Assembly: GCA_029556045.1 (NCBI GenBank)
Contig: JAKQGS010000267.1
Coordinates: 1 to 30,432 of the forward strand
Source of the DNA: Pseudomonadota bacterium
GTDB taxonomy: Bacteria; Bdellovibrionota; Oligoflexia; Oligoflexales; Oligoflexaceae
Direction: 5' to 3'
Length of the DNA: 30,432 nucleotides
Position 1 is the first letter of the stretch. The number at the start of each line of letters is the position of its first letter. Below, in pieces: positions 17,958 through 25,304 of this stretch. Below the pieces are notes generated by a model. The model saw only the letters and a program-made list of their open reading frames with translations. It did not search any database and was not told the origin of the DNA. Both the position numbers and the translations under genes were made by a program.

Positions 17958-18267
17958 CCCGACCTCATTAAGTTGACGAAGTTGGCGTTGTTCGTAGGTG
18001 AAGTACCGACTTAAAATTTAAGGTATTTATGCTGTCCAGCCCGTCGAATCTTAAAATTAGATAGAATATTAACGTATAATATGGTTATATAGTTGCACGT
18101 TTGACTTTTCAGACCCTCCCAACCAACTGGGAATCTTGAAGAAAAGTATATGGGAAACCACCTTCGAGCCAGACTTCTCCCAGTCAGCCGAAGCGGAAAC
18201 TAAAACGTACACCCCGCTTTGAAACTCCCATTTTCACCGCCTTAACTCTCAGAATAAAGTAGTACCC
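17958..18267 (+). promoter_or_regulatory. 310-bp gap: AT-rich promoter region and long structured helicase leader
   Basis: No gene seen. A TATAAT hexamer (18075-18080) is the best -10 site; its -35 is weak, so the promoter may need an activator or A/T-rich upstream contacts. Upstream are two CTTAAAATT copies (18010 and 18050), the first inside the palindrome CTTAAAATTTAAG (18010-18022). Transcription from here would give a leader of about 180 nt before the GTG at 18268. Visible stems are TCCCA/TGGGA (18117-18121 with 18128-18132), TGGGA/TCCCA (18151-18155 with 18178-18182) and AAGCGG/CCGCTT (18191-18196 with 18214-18219). Long structured leaders are known for cold-shock RNA helicases, but the link here is inference. 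Confidence 0.45.
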
Positions 18268-19410
18268 GTGAAAGAAAATCAATTTAGTGCCCTAGGACTG
18301 TCGTCCGAACTCTGTCAGGCTGTGTCCGCTTTGGGATACACCACCCCAACCCCGATTCAGACACAGGCGATCCCTCATCTCCTGGCAGGACGTGACCTGC
18401 TGGGTGTCGCCCAGACGGGCACCGGCAAAACCGCCGCATTCGCCCTGCCGATCCTTCATCGCCTCCAGCATCAAACTGGTCCCAGGGTCCGCGGTATCCG
18501 GGTCCTGATCCTGACCCCCACCCGTGAACTGGCTCAGCAAATATTTGATAACTTCAAAGACTATGGCAAAGGACTCCCCCTGACACCGGTGGTCATCTAT
18601 GGCGGTGTCGGCATGGAACCGCAAAAAAGAGCCCTGTCCCGTTCCCCTGACATTGTCGTTGCCACCCCAGGCCGCTACCTGGATCTAAAGCAACAGGGGT
18701 GTATCGACCTGCGTCATTTGAATGTGCTGGTATTGGATGAAGCGGATCGTATGCTTGATATGGGATTTATCCATGACGTGAAACGGATCATTAGAGATCT
18801 GCCAGCCGAGCGTCAGAATATTATGTTTTCTGCCACCATGCCGGATGAAATCGGTGACCTGTCTGGCCGTATCCTGCGTCAGCCGGTCCGGGTTGAAGTC
18901 ACCCCGGTTTCGTCCGCCAGCGAACGCATTGAGCAAAAAGTCTATTTTGTGGAAAAAGATCACAAGCGGCAGCTTCTCCTGCAGGCGGTGCAGGATAACA
19001 AGGTGACCCGATGCCTGGTGTTTAGCCGCACCAAGGGCAATGCCAACCGGCTGGCGCGTTTTCTGCAAAGTTCCGGCGTCAGCGCCGATGCCATTCATGG
19101 TGATAAGTCTCAGTCGGCTCGTTTGCGGGCACTCGCTCATTTTAAATCTGGTCAGATCCGGGTGCTGGTGGCCAGCGATATCGCGGCCCGGGGTATCGAT
19201 ATCGATGATATCAGCCATGTGGTGAACTACGACATCCCCGAGGTGGCGGAAACCTACGTCCACCGTATAGGTCGCACCGGCCGTGCGGAGGGGCGGGGTA
19301 TCGCTCTGTCTTTCTGCAGTGCGGAGGAGCGGGGTTACCTGAAAAAAATAGAACGTCTGATCAAAAAAAACCTGACCGTTTTGGATGCCGCTGCTCCCCG
19401 GGGGCGGTGA
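18268..19410 (+). CDS. DEAD-box ATP-dependent RNA helicase (RhlE type)
   Basis: RNA unwinding enzyme involved in ribosome assembly and RNA turnover in relatives. All core motifs are present in order: Q motif PTPIQ (27-31), motif I AQTGTGKT (48-55), Ia PTRELAQQ, Ib TPGR, II DEAD (157-160), [18 protein letters not shown] and [12 protein letters not shown]. At 380 residues it is essentially the two RecA domains with a very short C-terminal tail, so lacks the RNA-binding extensions of DeaD or DbpA; sequence is closest to the RhlE group by memory. Start is GTG at 18268 without a clear Shine-Dalgarno, behind a long leader. hflX follows after 54 bp and may be cotranscribed. Confidence 0.93.
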   Translation: MKENQFSALGLSSELCQAVSALGYTTPTPIQTQAIPHLLAGRDLLGVAQTGTGKTAAFALPILHRLQHQTGPRVRGIRVLILTPTRELAQQIFDNFKDYGKGLPLTPVVIYGGVGMEPQKRALSRSPDIVVATPGRYLDLKQQGCIDLRHLNVLVLDEADRMLDMGFIHDVKRIIRDLPAERQNIMFSATMPDEIGDLSGRILRQPVRVEVTPVSSASERIEQKVYFVEKDHKRQLLLQAVQDNKVTRCLVFSRTKGNANRLARFLQSSGVSADAIHGDKSQSARLRALAHFKSGQIRVLVASDIAARGIDIDDISHVVNYDIPEVAETYVHRIGRTGRAEGRGIALSFCSAEERGYLKKIERLIKKNLTVLDAAAPRGR

Positions 19411-19464
19411 CACCGCGGCAACCTGCGGCTCTAGACCGAAGCACTGGGAATTTTTGAGGGCAAT

Positions 19465-20853
19465 TTGAGTCAGAAGAAAAACAAACCTAAGGCTATCATC
19501 GTTGGTGTGCAACTCCCCGGGGTCAGTCCCGAAGACCATGAGGGATCCCTGGCGGAGCTCAAACGCTTATGCACCACGCTGGGATTTGACGTGGTGGGAA
19601 TCTTATCGCAATCCCGTAAATCTCTGGCAGCCGGCACCGTCGTGGGTGAGGGGAAGCTGCGGGAGATCGCCCACATCACCGGTGGATCGGGAGTGGTGGA
19701 ATCTCTGGCCTCAAAGAAAGTTTCGAAAGCCAAACAAAAAGCTCTCGAAGAGCTGGATGATTGGGCTGGTGAAGAAATTGAGCCGGAAGAAGAGGAAGAG
19801 ACTGATGAGTCTACGCGAGGGCTAAAAGCCTCAGTGGTGGTCTTTGATAACGATATAACCCCAACCCAATTGCGGAATCTGGAGCAGGCCACCGAAGCTG
19901 AAATCTTGGATCGCACCGGTGTGATTGTGGAAATTTTCAATCGCCATGCCCAGACCCGCGAAGCCAAACTGCAGGTGGAAATCGCCAAACTTAAATACCT
20001 GGCTCCGCGGTTGCGGGTCAGTCACACCGGCGGTGATCGTCAGGGAGGTGGCATCGGTGCCAAGGGAGCCGGTGAAACGGCCCACGAGCTGGATCGCCGG
20101 CGTATTCGTGACCGTATTGCAGAACTGAAGCATCAGTTGGATTTGATCGGCAAAGACCAGGCGAATCGACGCAATCGCCGAGCCGAGGCTCTGCGTGTGG
20201 CTCTGGTGGGTTATACCAACGCTGGCAAGTCGTCCCTTATGCGCGCCCTGACCGGCAGTGAGGTTCTGGTGGCGGACAAACTATTTGCCACCCTCGATAC
20301 GACGGTCCGGGTCATGCAACCGGAAACCCAGCCGCGGATTCTAATTTCCGACACGGTTGGATTTATCAAAAAACTTCCTCATGATTTGGTCGCATCTTTT
20401 CGCTCCACATTAGACGAAGCCTTGGCGGCCTCCTTGCTGCTTTTTGTGGTGGATGCCTCCGACCCAACCTTTCGTAGTCAGATGGAGGTAACGCGGGCGG
20501 TTTTGGATGAAATCGGTGCCACCGATATCCCCAGTCGATTGATACTCAATAAATCCGATCAGTTGACGGAAGAATCCAAGACAGCTTTACGGAACGAATT
20601 TCCTGACGCCGTTCTGCTATCCACCCGCAATCCCACCGATGTGCGGCGGATGCACGGGTTGATCCTGGAGTTTTTTGAGACGGACATGGTGGATCAGGAT
20701 CTTGTTGTGCCTTATGAGAAAACTTCTTTAATCGCCAATGTGCGGCAGGATGCCCGCGTACTGCAGGAAAGTTATGATGAACTGGGCATCACCCTGAAAG
20801 TGCGCGCTCATCCCGATACCCTCGATCGGATAAAACGGCTTGTGCTGGCTTAG
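19465..20853 (+). CDS. hflX: Ribosome-associated GTPase HflX
   Basis: GTPase that splits stalled or heat-damaged 70S ribosomes. The 462-residue product has the HflX N-terminal domain, the glycine-rich GGDRQGGGIGAKGAGE loop (189-204) with helical linker, then the G domain: G1 GYTNAGKSS (249-257), G2 region TLDTTVR, G3 DTVGF, G4 NKSD, and a short C-terminal domain. It is longer than E. coli HflX (426), mainly through an acidic insert around 85-118 (EEIEPEEEEETDE). Start is TTG at 19465 supported by GAGGG a few bases upstream. Position after the RNA helicase links both to RNA/ribosome stress, which is inference. Confidence 0.94.
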   Translation: MSQKKNKPKAIIVGVQLPGVSPEDHEGSLAELKRLCTTLGFDVVGILSQSRKSLAAGTVVGEGKLREIAHITGGSGVVESLASKKVSKAKQKALEELDDWAGEEIEPEEEEETDESTRGLKASVVVFDNDITPTQLRNLEQATEAEILDRTGVIVEIFNRHAQTREAKLQVEIAKLKYLAPRLRVSHTGGDRQGGGIGAKGAGETAHELDRRRIRDRIAELKHQLDLIGKDQANRRNRRAEALRVALVGYTNAGKSSLMRALTGSEVLVADKLFATLDTTVRVMQPETQPRILISDTVGFIKKLPHDLVASFRSTLDEALAASLLLFVVDASDPTFRSQMEVTRAVLDEIGATDIPSRLILNKSDQLTEESKTALRNEFPDAVLLSTRNPTDVRRMHGLILEFFETDMVDQDLVVPYEKTSLIANVRQDARVLQESYDELGITLKVRAHPDTLDRIKRLVLA

Positions 20854-20871
20854 GATTAAGCTTCATTGTGC

Positions 20872-20900
20872 TTGGAATACTGGCAAATAATGTCTACACT
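20872..20900 (+). promoter_or_regulatory. Candidate promoter of the repeat-bearing lipoprotein
   Basis: TTGGAA (20872-20877), 17-bp spacer, TACACT (20895-20900), each four of six consensus matches, 73 bp upstream of the ATG at 20974. Called by eye, weak. Confidence 0.3.
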
Positions 20901-20973
20901 CGTAGGACTAATTTTGCCCAACTGTCAGAAAAAGCTCAATGAACGAGTCGAATCTTTATTCGGAGTCTATCCT

Positions 20974-21615
20974 ATGAAAATCCTGCATCGTTGCCTTGTC
21001 GTTGCGAGTATCTTGGCTTTATCAACAGCTTGTGGACCAAGTGCTGAAAAAAAAGATAAAGTCGTTCCGCAAACGGAGCCCGATAAAAAAGACAAGAATG
21101 TTCCGCAGTCGGAGCCCGACCAAAATCAGAAAAATGAATCTAATGAGGAAGCTGAAAAACCGGTGGCGGTCAGAAAGGTTCTGCCTGATGAATTAAGAAT
21201 TGATATGTCGATCCTAGACGGTCCAAGTATATCTATGGGACCTGTAATACCTAACGAAATTACATATTCCCTCTCTTTTCGATTTGGAGTCGATGCAAAG
21301 GTAGATTTAACGAACATAGTAGGCACCTTTTATCTTGAAGATGCGACGAGTCGGATTGTTGTTTCACCGTCCTTAAATGGCTGCGAGTTACTGGATTTTA
21401 ATACGCCATCATTTCTGTCTGGATCGGGGAGTGCCATCATAACGATGGGTGCAAGAGATAGAGTAGGAGTGACTTCATGTGAGCAGTTTTTTTCAACGGC
21501 GGAAAAAGAAGGCTTGTCCATTGGCTTCCAAGACGTACCTTTTAAGGGCGTGGGTAATTTTAAATCCGGGGTTGTAAAAAGGCTCTATTTAAATGCGGCA
21601 TTTTCTCACAGATGA
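20974..21615 (+). CDS. Hypothetical lipoprotein with charged tandem repeats
   Basis: A 213-residue lipoprotein: signal peptide MKILHRCLVVASILALSTAC with lipobox LSTAC (cysteine at 20). It is followed by CGPS and a charged, disordered linker carrying two 12-residue repeats of the form KKDKxVPQxEPD, then an Asn/Glu-rich stretch. The C-terminal globular part (about 65-213) is probably beta-rich and contains two cysteines that could pair. The start at 20974 has CGGAGT upstream; a longer in-frame extension to 20866 is unlikely. AT-richer codons (ATA, TTA, AGA) than the neighbouring hflX suggest transfer. A terminator overlaps its stop. Function unknown. Confidence 0.75.
   Translation: MKILHRCLVVASILALSTACGPSAEKKDKVVPQTEPDKKDKNVPQSEPDQNQKNESNEEAEKPVAVRKVLPDELRIDMSILDGPSISMGPVIPNEITYSLSFRFGVDAKVDLTNIVGTFYLEDATSRIVVSPSLNGCELLDFNTPSFLSGSGSAIITMGARDRVGVTSCEQFFSTAEKEGLSIGFQDVPFKGVGNFKSGVVKRLYLNAAFSHR
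21049..21120 (+). repeat. 36-bp tandem repeat, two copies, in lipoprotein linker
   Basis: Two in-frame 36-bp units (21049-21084 and 21085-21120) encode KKDKVVPQTEPD and KKDKNVPQSEPD. The copies differ at several third positions, so the duplication is not very recent. Copy number may vary between strains. Confidence 0.75.
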
Positions 21616-21631
21616 GCCCCGCATCTTTTTT
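21593..21631 (+). terminator. Probable intrinsic terminator of the lipoprotein gene
   Basis: Stem ATGCGG (21593-21598) with CCGCAT (21619-21624), about 20-nt loop containing the TGA stop, followed by CTTTTTTCT. The short stem and large loop make it moderate. Confidence 0.5.
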
Positions 21632-21634
21632 CTA

Positions 21635-21838
21635 TTAGGGTAAATCAAAGTAGCTACTTCTATTTTGGATTATATCTCTGACATTGTCGGTCGATATGGC
21701 ATATAAAGGCCCTGAAACTTCAGAGGTGGTGCCGATTGAACGTACCACGTCCTTGTCATTTCCGCCTCCATGATGCGGATAGCGGCGTATACTTCGCTTC
21801 CAAATTTTTTCGCACTTAAAACAAACAATCAGTTTTTT
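21635..21838 (-). pseudogene. Possible 3' remnant of a decayed gene
   Basis: On the minus strand an open stretch of 67 codons runs from an in-frame TAA (21841-21839) to a TAA at 21637-21635 without any ATG. The last 44 codons read like real protein, ending with SGPLYAISTDNVRDIIQNR and SSYFDLP, whereas the upstream part (KLIVCFKCEKIWKRSIRR) looks like noise. The only in-frame start codon is a GTG at 21748. This looks like the C-terminus of a gene whose 5' part was lost; a short functional frame is the alternative. No family recognised. Confidence 0.35.
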
Positions 21839-21875
21839 TTACAAAATTACACCTATCGAATCCAGACTCTTCTTA

Positions 21876-22322
21876 TCATTCGTCAGATGGATCAGGTACC
21901 AACCGAATTTGTAGCAAATTCAGTGAGTCTTGGGGCGGCATTTCCACTTCTTGTGGAATATACCCAGCCTTTTCAAAGCGGATCGTCCGTGGCATGACTT
22001 TACCATATTCGTCAAATTCATAACAAAATGCTAGTGCGAACACGGGAGATTTGAGCGGCTCGGTGAGGCCATCAAAAGAAATGGAAACGCCACCTGGTAT
22101 TGTCAATATATTAAGAGCGGTGAGCGACCATCTATTCGTCTTGTCGCGGTCGTTGCATTTTGCATCCAGGTATGTCTTGGATTCCCCTCTTTCGATTAAC
22201 TGGACCTCAGCGTCGTTCCCAACAGCTGCATTTTTTGACTGGCTTAGATGCACCGACGGGCCACATCCGGCCGCGATGTTCACGAAGGCGATAAAAGAAA
22301 GTTTGTATATGCGGCTGATCAT
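21876..22322 (-). CDS. Small hypothetical lipoprotein
   Basis: A 148-residue lipoprotein with signal peptide MISRIYKLSFIAFVNIAAGC (lipobox IAAGC). The mature protein begins CGPS, as in the lipoprotein 300 bp away, but the rest is not similar. The C-terminal half contains a PEGA-like pattern (ITIPGGVSISFDGL..., then GYIPQEVEMPP), a beta-rich surface-layer-like motif; this assignment is tentative. Start: tandem ATGs at 22325 and 22322; GGAGGT is best spaced for the second. Cysteines in KCNDRD and FCYEFD could pair. Function unknown. Confidence 0.68.
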   Translation of the reverse strand: MISRIYKLSFIAFVNIAAGCGPSVHLSQSKNAAVGNDAEVQLIERGESKTYLDAKCNDRDKTNRWSLTALNILTIPGGVSISFDGLTEPLKSPVFALAFCYEFDEYGKVMPRTIRFEKAGYIPQEVEMPPQDSLNLLQIRLVPDPSDE

Positions 22323-22470
22323 CATTTACCTCCGGATTGGTGCATCCTTCTGAGATCCACGCTTTTGCTAGTCGGGCTGCTGGCGAGTTGATTTGCAGGA
22401 GCCATGCCATTAGTGTCGCGGTAAGGGGGGGCTAAAATCTTAAGTAAAATCAGGCTATATGAATTGGCTA

Positions 22471-22549
22471 TAGCGGTGACAGAGGAGTCTTCGACTGAAG
22501 TGTCAAAAGACTTTCCAGTGAAGTGTATCTAGCGGCTACAGCAGACAAG
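22471..22549. repeat. Imperfect short repeats in the gap downstream of fic
   Basis: The 251-bp gap 22323-22576 holds no gene I can support. It has imperfect copies: AGTCTTCGACTGAAGTGTC (22486-22504) against AGACTTTCCAGTGAAGTGTA (22508-22527), and TAGCGGTGACAG (22471) against TAGCGGCTACAG (22530). They may be mobile-element debris or chance. Confidence 0.25.
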
Positions 22550-22576
22550 ATATGCTTAAATTTACCAATGAAGAGT

Positions 22577-23635
22577 TTAGCGTTGGGAACTCTTAAGCCA
22601 TGATGCATTGGGGCCTCGACCAACAGATTTAAGTTTTCCAGCATCTCTTTGTGCTCTGAGGGTCTTGCGTATGTGGTCAATACCGACTGTGGGGCATTGT
22701 TCTCCAACATCGCCAATGGTAAATTTAGCAGGCAGTTTATCAATAGCCGCTAGTATTAGGGCTGCTTTGGTGCCTTTGGCGTTTACGACAAGGCCAACTC
22801 TGCTTTCAAATTCGCGGTAGGAGCCAAGGAGCATAACTCCAAGAAAATACTCTAGCCATGGAATGATATCATGCTCACCTTCGTGCCAGCCTTGCGAAGA
22901 TATGTAAAGGGAGTCGTAGTAACCTTCTTTGGTAATCTCTATGGTCTTTTCTAGACTGATGTAGCGACCAACCTCATATCCCTCCTTATAGAGCAACAGC
23001 AGCGATAGCAGTCTTGCCATGCGACCATTGCCATCTCTAAAAGGATGAATGCAAAGAAAATCCAGAATATAAGCCGGGATTGCCAGTAGTGGTTCAGTGC
23101 TTTGGGATTCGTCTTTATTTTGGTGGTACAGTTCATGTAACCGATTCATAGCTTCTGGGGTCTGCCATGCCGGAATTGGATTGAACCTTATTCGTTTTGT
23201 CCCATCGGCAGCATGCTCGCTAATTGTGTTGTCGGCATTTTTCCAATGACCACCCGTTTCTGGCGTATATTTGAAAAGGTCTCTATGGAGCTGTAGCACG
23301 ACATTGGGGGTGAATGAAATGTCTCGGTATGAACTATGGATGGTATCCAGGACATCCCGGTAGCCGGCAATTTCCTGTTCCGAGCGATCAGAAGGTGTTG
23401 TTTTCCTCTCCATGAGCGCCTTGAGTCTTTTGGGCTCTGCCACGACCCCTTCAATGCGATTGGAGGACTCGGCGCTTTGGATAATGGCATTTTTCTTTAG
23501 CGTTTCGATGACTTGTGGTGATTGTTGGCGATAAAGGTCCTCTTTGCCCTTATATTCGCCTAGGGTCCTAATGGTCTTGAGAAGACTTTGAGTGATTCTC
23601 AGTTGGTCGAGAAGATTTTTATCAAAAGATTTCAA
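22577..23635 (-). CDS. Fic-domain protein (class II AMPylase-like) with C-terminal winged helix
   Basis: Fic proteins transfer AMP or similar groups from nucleotides onto target hydroxyls. In this 352-residue protein the complete active-site motif HPFRDGNGRMAR is at 197-208. An N-terminal inhibitory motif SNRIEG (S58, E62, G63) fits [S/T]xxxE[G/N] and makes it class II, where the helix represses activity. The flap region before the motif is intact. The C-terminal 60 residues (PAKFTIGDVGEQ... HIRKTLRAQRDAGKLKSVGRGPNASWLK) look like a winged helix, so DNA binding and autoregulation are plausible. Start is TTG at 23635, the only option in frame before the conserved N-terminus; the ribosome site is weak. 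No antitoxin gene is adjacent. Codon usage is AT-richer than the flanking core genes. Confidence 0.88.
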   Translation of the reverse strand: MKSFDKNLLDQLRITQSLLKTIRTLGEYKGKEDLYRQQSPQVIETLKKNAIIQSAESSNRIEGVVAEPKRLKALMERKTTPSDRSEQEIAGYRDVLDTIHSSYRDISFTPNVVLQLHRDLFKYTPETGGHWKNADNTISEHAADGTKRIRFNPIPAWQTPEAMNRLHELYHQNKDESQSTEPLLAIPAYILDFLCIHPFRDGNGRMARLLSLLLLYKEGYEVGRYISLEKTIEITKEGYYDSLYISSQGWHEGEHDIIPWLEYFLGVMLLGSYREFESRVGLVVNAKGTKAALILAAIDKLPAKFTIGDVGEQCPTVGIDHIRKTLRAQRDAGKLKSVGRGPNASWLKSSQR

Positions 23636-23655
23636 TATATTACCAAAACGAGCGC

Positions 23656-23661
23656 ATTATA
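23656..23661 (-). promoter_or_regulatory. -10 element of the fic promoter
   Basis: Perfect TATAAT on the minus strand, 21 bp before the TTG start, giving a leader of roughly 14 nt. There is no recognisable -35 at 16-18 bp. The 20-bp palindrome at 23685-23704 sits where an upstream-bound regulator would touch polymerase. Confidence 0.45.
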
Positions 23662-23684
23662 TATAGGTATTGGAAGTTATGTTG

Positions 23685-23704
23685 GTACCCATATAATTGG
23701 GTAC
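23685..23704. promoter_or_regulatory. Palindromic operator-like site 1 upstream of fic
   Basis: GTACCCATATAATTGGGTAC: 7-bp perfect arms (GTACCCA/TGGGTAC) around a 6-bp centre, just upstream of the fic -35 region. Shares its arms with the site at 23756-23774 and a half-site at 23731-23740. Confidence 0.55.
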
Positions 23705-23755
23705 TCTCCTCAAACCTAAAAGTCAATCAGTAAATGGGTATGGGGGGAATGATCC

Positions 23756-23774
23756 GTACCTATTAAATGGGTAC
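23756..23774. promoter_or_regulatory. Palindromic operator-like site 2 upstream of fic
   Basis: GTACCTATTAAATGGGTAC, nearly perfect 9-bp arms with one mismatch. Its reverse complement closely matches site 1, and TAAATGGGTA at 23731-23740 is a third half-site. Centres of sites 1 and 2 are about 70 bp apart. The Fic winged helix is a candidate binder. Confidence 0.5.
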
Positions 23775-23886
23775 AACGACCCCATTTTGCAGACCATAAA
23801 CAACGTGCCATATTGACGCACTCAATTATTGCCACAAAGAACAAAATCTCACTATCGCCGACAATACAGTTCAGCGAAGCGGGCAG

Positions 23887-25287
23887 CTACAGCAGCCGCC
23901 CCAGCAACGCGGTCTTATTGGCATCCACAATTTCCACCGCCACGGTTTCACCGACGAGGTTACGAGAGGATGGGATCTTCACCAGTCGGAAGTAAGGAGT
24001 GCGGCCGTAATAGAAACCGGGTTCCTTGCGACTTTCATAATGGCAGAGCACTTCGTGGGTGCGACCGATCTCCTGCTGATTCAAACGCAGGGTGATGGCA
24101 TCCTGCACCATATTCAGCTTTTGCAGGCGCTTGTCCTTGACCGCTTCGTCGATCTGGTCTTTGAAGCGTGCCGCGGCTGTGCCCTTGCGGGGCGAGTATT
24201 TGAAGGAAAAAATAAAGCTGTATTCTACTTTTTGCACCAGCTCTACGGTGCCTTCAAACTCTTCATCCGTTTCTCCCGGAAAGCCGACGATCAGGTCGGT
24301 GGAAATCGCCATGGCAGGATCGACGTCCCGCAACCACTGGATGCGTTCCCAGTATTCAGCCACGGTAACCTTGCGTTTCATCCGCTCCAGCACGTGATCG
24401 TTACCGCTTTGCACCGGTAGGTGGATGTAACGTCCCAGTTTGGGATATTCCCGAAATAGCTCCGCCAGAGGACGGGTAAAGTCGTGGGGATTGGAGGTGG
24501 TGAAACGAAGACGTTTCACCGAGGGAATGTCCCCCACCCGACGCAGCAGGTCCACAAAAGCTCCATCAGTGCTTGGTGCCAATTGCCCGGACTGAACCAA
24601 GTCGTGACCGTAACTATTCACATTCTGTCCCAGCAGGGTGATCTCCTGCGCACCGCCTTCGGTGAGGCGTTGCACTTCGGCGGCGATGTCGGAAGGCATG
24701 CGGGAAATTTCTCGGCCGCGGGTAAATGGCACCACGCAAAACGTGCAGAAGTTGTCACAACCCTGCGCAATGTTCACATAGCGGCTGATCTCGCTTTTAC
24801 CGGTGATTGTGGGGTTAGCAGTGCCGGCGTCCTCGTGGGGGCCGTGTTCCCCATGTTCCCGCTTAAATCCAAGAGCCGCCAGGCTGTGTTGGCCACCTTC
24901 CCGCTCCTGCAGCAGTCGCGGTAATTCGTCAATCTTGCCTGGGCCCACCAGAATGTCGATATTGGAGGCCTGATCAAACAGTTTGGCCCCTTCCGCTTGG
25001 GCCACACAGCCGGTGACAGCGATACGCAGTTTGGGCTTGTCCTTGTGCAGATCCTTCAGGGTGCCCAGACGACTCAGCACCTTGTGTTTGGCTTTTTCGC
25101 GGATGTGGCAGGTGTTCAGGAGAATCAGATCCGCTTCGGTCTCGTTTTCTGTCACCTGATAATTTTGCTGCTGCAGCATGCCCAGCATCTTTTCGCTGTC
25201 AGCCACATTCATCTGGCAGCCCCAGGTTTCAATGAGAACCTTTTTGGGGGGCTGTGGGTCTGATGGTGTCTGGTTGAGCTCATGCAT
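23887..25287 (-). CDS. miaB: tRNA-2-methylthio-N6-isopentenyladenosine37 synthase MiaB
   Basis: Radical-SAM methylthiotransferase adding a 2-methylthio group to i6A37 of tRNAs that read UNN codons. In 466 residues: N-terminal MTTase domain with auxiliary cluster cysteines C24 (WGCQMN), C60 (NTCHIREKA) and C94 (TGCVAQ); radical-SAM motif GCDNFCTFC (C177, C181, C184); and a C-terminal TRAM domain (about 395-466). A short His/Glu-rich insertion (REHGEHGPHEDAG, about 143-155) separates the first two domains. ATG at 25287 lies 17 bp after the ffh stop, so an ffh-miaB transcript is likely. It needs the MiaA product as substrate; miaA is not in the window. Confidence 0.96.
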   Translation of the reverse strand: MHELNQTPSDPQPPKKVLIETWGCQMNVADSEKMLGMLQQQNYQVTENETEADLILLNTCHIREKAKHKVLSRLGTLKDLHKDKPKLRIAVTGCVAQAEGAKLFDQASNIDILVGPGKIDELPRLLQEREGGQHSLAALGFKREHGEHGPHEDAGTANPTITGKSEISRYVNIAQGCDNFCTFCVVPFTRGREISRMPSDIAAEVQRLTEGGAQEITLLGQNVNSYGHDLVQSGQLAPSTDGAFVDLLRRVGDIPSVKRLRFTTSNPHDFTRPLAELFREYPKLGRYIHLPVQSGNDHVLERMKRKVTVAEYWERIQWLRDVDPAMAISTDLIVGFPGETDEEFEGTVELVQKVEYSFIFSFKYSPRKGTAAARFKDQIDEAVKDKRLQKLNMVQDAITLRLNQQEIGRTHEVLCHYESRKEPGFYYGRTPYFRLVKIPSSRNLVGETVAVEIVDANKTALLGRLL

Positions 25288-25304
25288 GGGCGTCAGGTCC
25301 TGTG

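Noticed and set aside
18685..19539. 284-codon open frame on the minus strand across the RNA helicase gene
   Set aside because: The sense strand has every DEAD-box motif; the antisense frame has no recognisable motif and reflects codon bias.
22468..22743. Minus-strand frame overlapping the fic C-terminus
   Set aside because: It is a different frame of the same DNA, and the fic frame runs through to a sensible winged-helix end.
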